Below, one piece after another: positions 7,289-11,541 of a stretch of 16,268 nucleotides of DNA. The stretch's first letter is position 1. The number at the start of each line of letters is the position of its first letter. The position numbers and the translations under genes are program-made. Below the pieces are notes generated by a model. That model saw nothing but the letters and a program-made list of their open reading frames with translations. It made no database searches and was not told the origin of the DNA. This DNA comes from Alkaliphilus sp. Lineage in GTDB: Bacteria; Bacillota; Clostridia; Peptostreptococcales; Natronincolaceae. The DNA lies in NCBI GenBank assembly GCA_023230535.1, contig JALNXC010000004.1, positions 1 to 16,268 on the forward strand, in the 5' to 3' direction.

Positions 7289-7424
7289 AATTATTATAAC
7301 ATATTTAGGATTTATCCACTACACGAATACACATGGAGATAGGACCTGCCAACACATGAATATACATGAGAACGGAACGAAACCGGAACTTTTTCAGTGA
7401 CTTCGAAGGGAACCTTCCGGAAGA

Positions 7425-7904
7425 TTAAATATCAAAAATATCCCTGTATTTATCTAAAATCAATATGAGGGGATATCCTAATCCGTAGCAAACTATGGTC
7501 TGTCCCAGAGCTACCCAGGCCATAATAACGGGAAGTGCCGTTTCATCCGCAGTACCCAAAAATATATAGTACAACATGGCACCTATAATGACGGCATTTA
7601 TTAAAATAGGCGGTAATGGTGCCAATATTTTTCTGTGTGTTTTATAGGTAAAGTACGCCGCAATCAAGGTTGCCAGTGTTCCAAGGATGATATCCAACAT
7701 TCCGTTAGGCCCTAAAGTGTTAGATATCAGAACACCCACCGTCAATCCCGGAACCGCCGCAGGTGTAAAGTAAGGCAAAATTGTCAATGCCTCCGCAACC
7801 CTCACCTGCATAATGCCGTAACTGACAGGTTTAAATATCTCCACCAAGATTACGTAAATTGCCGCAATCATGGCTGCCTGTGTCAAAAATTTTGTTTTAT
7901 TCAT
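7425..7904 (-). CDS. queT: QueT family transporter (queuosine precursor uptake)
   Basis: QueT is the substrate-binding membrane subunit (ECF S component) thought to import queuosine precursors such as preQ1 or preQ0. The 159 residues form about five or six hydrophobic helices. They begin MNKTKFLTQAAMIAAIYVILVEIF and include the family pattern YGIMQVRVAEALTILPYFTPAAVPGLTVGVLISN, with the Arg-Glu-Ala segment typical of the family, and LGPNGMLDIILGTLATLIAAY. The start has GGGAGGAC (7909-7916) at good spacing. No ECF ATPase or transmembrane partner lies nearby, so it would use shared EcfA/EcfT. The leader is unusual: it holds palindromic repeats and a small hairpin over the ribosome binding site, and no preQ1 riboswitch that I recognise. 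Confidence 0.88.
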   Translation of the reverse strand: MNKTKFLTQAAMIAAIYVILVEIFKPVSYGIMQVRVAEALTILPYFTPAAVPGLTVGVLISNTLGPNGMLDIILGTLATLIAAYFTYKTHRKILAPLPPILINAVIIGAMLYYIFLGTADETALPVIMAWVALGQTIVCYGLGYPLILILDKYRDIFDI

Positions 7905-7908
7905 CTTG

Positions 7909-7943
7909 TCCTCCCTTAATAAGGGCGAAACTATATGCCCGCC
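7909..7943 (-). promoter_or_regulatory. Possible RBS-sequestering switch before queT
   Basis: On the - strand CCCTT-ATT-AAGGG (7913-7925) forms a hairpin that includes the start of the queT ribosome binding site. The GCCC at 7923-7926 can instead pair with an upstream GGGC (7937-7940). The two pairings exclude each other, a layout like a translational switch. The stems are short, so this is tentative. Confidence 0.3.
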
Positions 7944-7950
7944 TTTTTTC

Positions 7951-8057
7951 GGGTAGACACATGGGTCTACCCCTACTGTTTTGTTAAAATGAGCTATCCT
8001 TCTTTAGGGTAGACACATGGGTCTGCCCCTACTTCCTTGAAATGAGCTGCCCCTACA
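7951..8057. repeat. Tandem pair of palindromic repeat elements
   Basis: Two copies of a 26-bp unit lie at 7951-7976 and 8007-8032, each with a GGGTAGAC arm, an ACATGG loop, a GTCTACCC or GTCTGCCC arm and a closing CTAC. Each is followed by AAATGAGCT (7987-7995 and 8040-8048), giving a tandem unit of about 55 bp. The second unit ends in a further GCTGCCCCTAC at 8046-8056. The arms form an 8-bp stem (one G-U pair in copy 2). A third copy lies far away at 11449-11474. They resemble the short interspersed 'GTAGGGGC...GCCC' palindromes common in Clostridia and other bacteria. Confidence 0.85.
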
Positions 8058-8274
8058 ATTCTGTTTGTTGAGATATTCTGTCTACGTGCTTTTTAAGAAT
8101 AGCCCCTTCTTCCGCATTACATTTTAATGTTTCAATTTTTTCACTTTCGAAGTTTTTTAGATATACGGTGAAGAAACGTTCTTTTTCATCAATTTCATAA
8201 TTGATACATCTATATCCATCGTCATACAACTCTTTAAACCTATCCGTAACCGTATCACTAAATTCTCTGTTCAT
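8053..8274 (-). CDS. Small protein of unknown function (73 aa)
   Basis: The ATG at 8274 is chosen because GGAGGA (8284-8289) lies 9 bases upstream. An in-frame TTG 20 codons earlier lacks a ribosome binding site. The product starts MNREFSDTVTDRFKELYDDGY and continues with RCINYEIDEKERFFTVYLKNF, suggesting a small helix-plus-sheet fold. It is acidic, with two cysteines, no membrane segment and no motif that I recognise. Its stop codon TAG comes from the GTAGGGGC end of the adjacent palindromic repeat, so the original C-terminus may have been different. It lies about 150 bases upstream of queT on the same strand and may share its transcript. Function unknown. Confidence 0.7.
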   Translation of the reverse strand: MNREFSDTVTDRFKELYDDGYRCINYEIDEKERFFTVYLKNFESEKIETLKCNAEEGAILKKHVDRISQQTEL

Positions 8275-8617
8275 GACATTAAATCCTCCCTGATTAAATT
8301 TTACAACAATTTTATCCGGTTTTTTGTAGAACAAATTACTTTTTAAAATTAAATTTATGGTAATATATAATTACTATAAATTTTTAGATGTCTAAAAAAG
8401 TTTCACGTTTAACTTTTCTAAAATAATATTCAGTATATAGTATGTCCGGTAATATTAGTATGCTATATATTGTATGTAAAATAAGTTTTGAATTGTGAAA
8501 TTTTCTTGTTTAATAAAAACACGGTAAAATTGTGTTGACTGTTGCTAAATTTATATTTATCAAGATCGATAAACTTTATACGGTATAAATATTATCTTAT
8601 TTTGGAGGTAAATTTTA
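8275..8617. other. AT-rich divergent intergenic region
   Basis: This 343-base stretch separates the - strand 73-aa gene from the + strand glycosylase gene. It should hold both promoters. The best + strand candidate is TTGACT (8535-8540), 17 bases, TATCAA (8558-8563). A perfect 7+1+7 dyad TTTATAC-g-GTATAAA (8575-8589) lies between that promoter and the ribosome binding site. I see no gene or RNA in it. Confidence 0.4.
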
Positions 8618-9184
8618 ATGAAAAAGGAAAGATTAGAAAAATTATATGACGGAATTGCAAAACTGACAAGGGATCCTTATATAACCGGAGACGGAAACGC
8701 AAATGCCAAAGTTTTACTGATCGGTGAGGCTCCCGGTGCAAGAGAGATAGAACTCGGAAAACCGTTTGTAGGACAAGCTGGTAAAGTTTTAGATGAGTTT
8801 TTAAGTGTGCTTGAAATTCAACGAAAAGATATTTTTATTACAAATGTTGTCAAAGCAAGGCCATTTAAAATAAATAAAAGAACAGGGCAAAAAATTAATC
8901 GCCCTCCCACGCAGATTGAAATAGATGCTTTTTCAGGCATTTTAAATAAAGAAATAGATATTATCTGCCCAAAAATTATTGTAACCTTAGGAAACACTCC
9001 CCTAAGGTATATCATGAATGACAATACGCTGACCATAGGTAATATGCACGGTGAACTGTTAGAAAAGGATAATTTATCGATAATGCCTTTATATCACCCG
9101 GCAGCAATAATATATAATCAAAATTTAAGAGAAATCTATTTGGCAGATCTTAATAAGTTAAAGCAAGTAATAAATAATATTTAG
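8618..9184 (+). CDS. Uracil-DNA glycosylase family protein lacking Fe-S cysteines
   Basis: The protein belongs to the uracil-DNA glycosylase superfamily, close to family 4/5 and SPO1-type enzymes, which cut uracil from DNA to start base-excision repair. Motif A is LIGEAPGAREIELGKPFVGQAG (GEAPG at 36-40). Further family marks are ITNVVKARP and ITLGNTPLR-like IVTLGNTPLR. Motif B is YHPAAIIYN (His160). The length of 188 aa is typical. The four cysteines that hold the [4Fe-4S] cluster in family 4 are absent: the N-terminus has none, VVKCRP is VVKARP, and the only Cys is residue 117. It starts at ATG 8618 behind TTTTGGAGG. It is monocistronic and faces the sigma operon. Activity on uracil is inferred, not shown. 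Confidence 0.85.
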   Translation: MKKERLEKLYDGIAKLTRDPYITGDGNANAKVLLIGEAPGAREIELGKPFVGQAGKVLDEFLSVLEIQRKDIFITNVVKARPFKINKRTGQKINRPPTQIEIDAFSGILNKEIDIICPKIIVTLGNTPLRYIMNDNTLTIGNMHGELLEKDNLSIMPLYHPAAIIYNQNLREIYLADLNKLKQVINNI

Positions 9185-9211
9185 GTATAGATTATTAAAT
9201 GTATCATAACC

Positions 9212-9252
9212 CCTGCCCCGATTATTGGCAGGAGATTTTGTCTCTTGCCAAT
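9212..9252. terminator. Strong hairpin between convergent genes
   Basis: ATTGGCAGGAGA (9224-9235) pairs with TCTCTTGCCAAT (9241-9252) over 12 positions with one G-U pair and a 5-base loop. It lies 39 bases past the glycosylase stop and about 108 bases past the convergent 57-aa gene. No U tract follows on either strand, so it is at best a non-classical bidirectional terminator. An overlapping CCTGCC/GGCAGG stem (9212-9232) is an alternative pairing. Confidence 0.4.
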
Positions 9253-9359
9253 ACTAAATTTATATCGATAATGTTTACTGTTTCGGAATGTTTGAATATT
9301 TTTTAACAACACCCCTCCGAACATGTTTATGCTATATTCCTTTATAACAAAATAATGAT

Positions 9360-9533
9360 TCAATTAGATTCTTCTCTGATGGTTGACAATACACGCATAA
9401 ACAGATTAAAAGTATTTTTGCGATCGTCTTCTTCCGATTTTTTTAATTTATTTATATGATATATATCGTTTTTCTTCTGTTTTGCTTTTTTATCTTTGTA
9501 TTTGCTCAACTCTATAATTTTGTTGATGCCCAT
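9360..9533 (-). CDS. Small lysine-rich protein (57 aa), unknown function
   Basis: On the - strand an ATG at 9533 with AGGAAGTG just upstream opens a 57-codon frame. The product begins MGINKIIELSKYKDKKAKQKK and ends RVLSTIREESN. It is very basic (about a quarter lysine) in the first half, with an acidic SEEDDR patch in the middle and an amphipathic C-terminal helix (TFNLFMRVLSTIREE). It has no membrane segment and no cysteine. It lies 161 bases downstream of the sigma-factor gene on the same strand, so it may be the last gene of that operon or a separate unit. I do not recognise a family. The ribosome binding site and codon pattern make it likely to be real. Confidence 0.6.
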   Translation of the reverse strand: MGINKIIELSKYKDKKAKQKKNDIYHINKLKKSEEDDRKNTFNLFMRVLSTIREESN

Positions 9534-9547
9534 GATTTCACTTCCTT

Positions 9548-9613
9548 TTAAATTATTTTATTAAATTTAAAATCCCAATTCCAATAAGGACTATGTTTTT
9601 CAAAGGGGTTCAT
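9548..9613 (-). CDS. Possible 21-codon peptide ORF
   Basis: Between the sigma gene and the 57-aa gene the - strand holds an ATG at 9613 that opens 21 codons (MNPFEKHSPYWNWDFKFNKII). Its stop is 14 bases before the next ATG. The peptide is rich in aromatic residues. The upstream signal (GGAATTAAAGATAAAAA) is weak, so it may be chance. Confidence 0.2.
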   Translation of the reverse strand: MNPFEKHSPYWNWDFKFNKII

Positions 9614-9694
9614 TTTTTATCTTTAATTCCACTATATATTGCTTTAATATATCTTCAATTTTTTTTCTTAAAATCCTTCTTTTACTCCCTGTTT

Positions 9695-10501
9695 TTATTC
9701 CATACTTTTTTTGAGTTCCATTCTAAATTTTTCTATAATACGCTTCTCCATCCTGGAAATAGTCATTTGAGAGACTTGTAACTCCTTCGCTACTTTCATC
9801 TGTGTTTTGCCTTTAAAAAATCTATCTTCTAATACTCTCTTTTCGACCTCATTTAATCTTTTCATTGCCCTTTTCAAAAAATCTTTGTTTTCGATTTCAT
9901 CAAATCTTTTATCTATTTCCCCTATAATATCCAACAACTGTATGTCCCTATTTTCCCCGTCATTATCATATATTAAATCTAAAGATCTGGAAGTATAAAC
10001 CTGGCTGGCCTCCATCGCCTCTATTATCTCTTCCTCCGTACAATTTAGGTATTCGGCTATATCTTTTACTGTAGGCACCCTCTGTAATGTTTGCTGAAGT
10101 GTGTTTTTAGCCATATTAATTTTTTTAGATAACTCCTGTATTCCCCTAGGTACCCTGATAGACCATCCCTTATCCCTAAAATATTTTTTTATTTCCCCGA
10201 TAATAGTAGGTGTGGCAAAACTTGAAAATTCAAAACCTCTGTCTACATCAAATCTTTCAATTGCATAAATCAATCCTAATGAAGCAACCTGAAAAATATC
10301 TTCATATTCTATACCTTTATTTAAAAATTTCTTGGATAAAATCTCTGCGATATACAGATGTCTATTTATTAACTCATTTCTTATTTTAATATCCTTAGTA
10401 GCAGCATATTTATTAAACAGCTCTTTTTCCGTCAGTTTTTCGTGGGATTTATTTTTACTTGGAATAATATCAATTTCATTAGTCTCTGCCGCAATCCTCA
10501 T
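9695..10501 (-). CDS. SigB/SigF-family RNA polymerase sigma factor
   Basis: This is a sigma-70 family factor of the SigB/SigF/SigG subgroup, 268 aa. Region 2 (about residues 43-125) carries LINRHLYIAEILSKKF, EDIFQVASLGLIYAIERFD and the SFATPTIIGEIKKYFRDKGWSIRVPR signature. The latter is closer to SigB than to sporulation SigF. Region 3 includes LGRVP-like LQRVPTVKDIAEYL. Region 4 (about 210-262) has the helix-turn-helix KTQMKVAKELQVSQMTISRMEKRI. The ATG overlaps the rsbW stop codon (TAATG), giving translational coupling with the anti-sigma gene. Its activity should be held off by RsbW and released through RsbV. A SigB-like general stress role is the best guess; a SigF role cannot be fully excluded. 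Confidence 0.9.
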   Translation of the reverse strand: MRIAAETNEIDIIPSKNKSHEKLTEKELFNKYAATKDIKIRNELINRHLYIAEILSKKFLNKGIEYEDIFQVASLGLIYAIERFDVDRGFEFSSFATPTIIGEIKKYFRDKGWSIRVPRGIQELSKKINMAKNTLQQTLQRVPTVKDIAEYLNCTEEEIIEAMEASQVYTSRSLDLIYDNDGENRDIQLLDIIGEIDKRFDEIENKDFLKRAMKRLNEVEKRVLEDRFFKGKTQMKVAKELQVSQMTISRMEKRIIEKFRMELKKSME

Positions 10502-10935
10502 TAAATACCATCCCCTAAATATTTTATCATTCTTATCATCATCCCTTTGCCTTTTTCCGATTCAATTTCTACATCATCCATAAGAGACTTTATGATAAAA
10601 ATACCTAACCCTCCTTCTTTAAGATTATTGTAGTTTGGTTTTCGTATGTCTTCTAATTCGCATTTACATCCTTCTCCTTTATCGTAAACGGAAATTGTTA
10701 ATTTTTTCTCGGTTAGAACAAAGTTTATATTGTATTCTCCTTCATCACAGTATCTGCATCCATGGGTAATTGCATTATTACATGCCTCAGAAATAGCAAT
10801 CTTCATATCCTCTATTTTCTCAATATCAAAACCTATCCGACTGGCAATAGCAGCCACTGTCAGTCTTGCAACTCCCACATATTCGGGTTTATTCGGAATA
10901 GACAACCTAATCTCATCACTTTGGTTTGCTTTCAT
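10501..10935 (-). CDS. rsbW: Anti-sigma factor, RsbW/SpoIIAB-type serine kinase
   Basis: RsbW binds its sigma factor to block it and phosphorylates the antagonist RsbV. The 144-aa protein has a GHKL ATP-binding fold. N-box: MKIAISEACNNAITHG. G1-like box: YDKGEGC. G2 region: KEGGLGIFIIKSLMDDVEIE. The ATG at 10935 is preferred because AAGGAG lies about 9 bases upstream. The longer frame to 10986 begins at a TTG inside the end of rsbV without its own signal. It starts 40 bases after rsbV and its TAA overlaps the sigma-factor ATG by one base. The ATPase residues look intact, so kinase activity is expected. Confidence 0.9.
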   Translation of the reverse strand: MKANQSDEIRLSIPNKPEYVGVARLTVAAIASRIGFDIEKIEDMKIAISEACNNAITHGCRYCDEGEYNINFVLTEKKLTISVYDKGEGCKCELEDIRKPNYNNLKEGGLGIFIIKSLMDDVEIESEKGKGMMIRMIKYLGDGI

Positions 10936-10975
10936 TTTGCTTTGCTCCTTTTCACCAGATATTGTTACCAAACCC

Positions 10976-11293
10976 TCACCCCTCAATAATAAAGACTTTA
11001 TCCAGTCCTGTAATTTTTAATAGTTTCCCTATATTTGGCTTAATATTGGAGATGATTATATCTTTATCTTCCTGTTTTAATCTTTTCAGTGCCCCGATCA
11101 GTATTCCCAACCCTGTACTATCAATGTATTCCAATTTATCAGCATCTATTTTTATGTTTTCCTTTTTCTCTTTAATAATGAGCTTAAAGGCCTCTTTCAG
11201 CTGTCCTGCAGTATATACATCCACTTCTCCTTCTAATTCAACAAGCCAATAGTTGTTTTTACTATCAAAATCTTTTTTTATTTTTAGTGACAT
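10976..11293 (-). CDS. rsbV: Anti-anti-sigma factor, RsbV/SpoIIAA-type STAS protein
   Basis: RsbV binds the anti-sigma kinase when unphosphorylated and so frees the sigma factor. The 105-aa STAS domain starts MSLKIKKDFDSKNNYWLVELEGEVDVYTAGQLKEAF. It carries the phosphorylation-site pattern YIDSTGLGILIGALKRL, with Ser59 the expected target of RsbW. The ATG has GGGGGAT upstream. It is the first gene of a three-gene operon (rsbV-rsbW-sigma). No PP2C phosphatase (RsbU/RsbP) that would reactivate RsbV is encoded in the window, so the signal input must lie elsewhere. The name rsbV rests on the SigB-like sigma gene; spoIIAA is the alternative. Confidence 0.9.
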   Translation of the reverse strand: MSLKIKKDFDSKNNYWLVELEGEVDVYTAGQLKEAFKLIIKEKKENIKIDADKLEYIDSTGLGILIGALKRLKQEDKDIIISNIKPNIGKLLKITGLDKVFIIEG

Positions 11294-11312
11294 AATATTT
11301 ATCCCCCTTTTT

Positions 11313-11326
11313 TGTTTAATTAAACA
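11313..11326. promoter_or_regulatory. 14-bp palindrome in the sigma-operon leader
   Basis: TGTTTAATTAAACA is a perfect palindrome lying between the duplicated -10 boxes and the rsbV ribosome binding site. It could bind a dimeric regulator. In AT-rich DNA chance is a real alternative. Confidence 0.35.
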
Positions 11327-11356
11327 TGTTAACGTTGGTTTTATAATTTATCTCCT

Positions 11357-11382
11357 TATTATATCAAATTATTATATCAAAT
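11357..11382 (-). promoter_or_regulatory. Duplicated -10 region before rsbV
   Basis: A perfect tandem duplication of 13 bases (ATTTGATATAATA on the - strand) gives two TATAAT boxes at 11358-11363 and 11371-11376. Neither has a good -35 at standard spacing. The likely start sites lie about 60-70 bases upstream of rsbV. Confidence 0.45.
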
Positions 11383-11405
11383 TTTCAAAGTTTAAACCAT
11401 CAATT

Positions 11406-11430
11406 AAACAAATATTCCGAATATTTGTTT
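11406..11430. promoter_or_regulatory. 12+1+12 perfect dyad upstream of the sigma operon
   Basis: AAACAAATATTC-c-GAATATTTGTTT is a perfect inverted repeat. Three A-T pairs and a G-T pair extend it further. It lies about 25 bases upstream of the first -10 box and just past the gyrA terminator, a position that suits an operator for an activator or repressor. Confidence 0.4.
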
Positions 11431-11442
11431 GATTTATCATAG

Positions 11443-11474
11443 AAAAAAGGGCGGACACACGGGTCCGCCCCTAC
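11443..11474 (-). terminator. gyrA terminator formed by a palindromic repeat copy
   Basis: On the - strand GGGCGGAC-CCGTGT-GTCCGCCC (11449-11470) is followed directly by six Ts (11443-11448), a classical intrinsic terminator about 70 bases past gyrA. The 26-bp unit at 11449-11474 is a third copy of the repeat found at 7951-8032. It differs at two arm positions, and the opposite arm changes to match (TA/TA becomes CG/CG), so the stem is kept. Confidence 0.8.
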
Positions 11475-11541
11475 ATACTGAAAATCAAATATCGGCTTTT
11501 CAACAAACTAAATTTGAAATCAAATATCGAAATCCAAATTT

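Noticed and set aside
7951..8057. Two repeat copies as a CRISPR array
   Set aside because: Only two units, the 'spacers' themselves resemble each other, the unit recurs singly at 11449, and no cas gene is present.
7905..8060. preQ1 riboswitch before queT
   Set aside because: Expected from the family, but I could not match the stem-loop plus A-rich tail pseudoknot of preQ1-I or the preQ1-II pattern. The hairpins there belong to the repeat family.
8434..8469. Imperfect inverted repeat TATATAGTATG / GTATGCTATATA
   Set aside because: Only partly complementary and composed mostly of A and T, so easily due to chance in this region.
9181..9363. 60-codon - strand frame reading MNHYFVIKEYSINMFGG...
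   Set aside because: It starts at a TTG inside the end of the 57-aa gene without a ribosome binding site, runs through the 12-pair hairpin and overlaps the glycosylase stop codon.
10936..10986. 17-residue N-terminal extension of RsbW
   Set aside because: It begins at a TTG inside the rsbV end without a proper signal. ATG 10935 has AAGGAG at good spacing and gives the usual family start.
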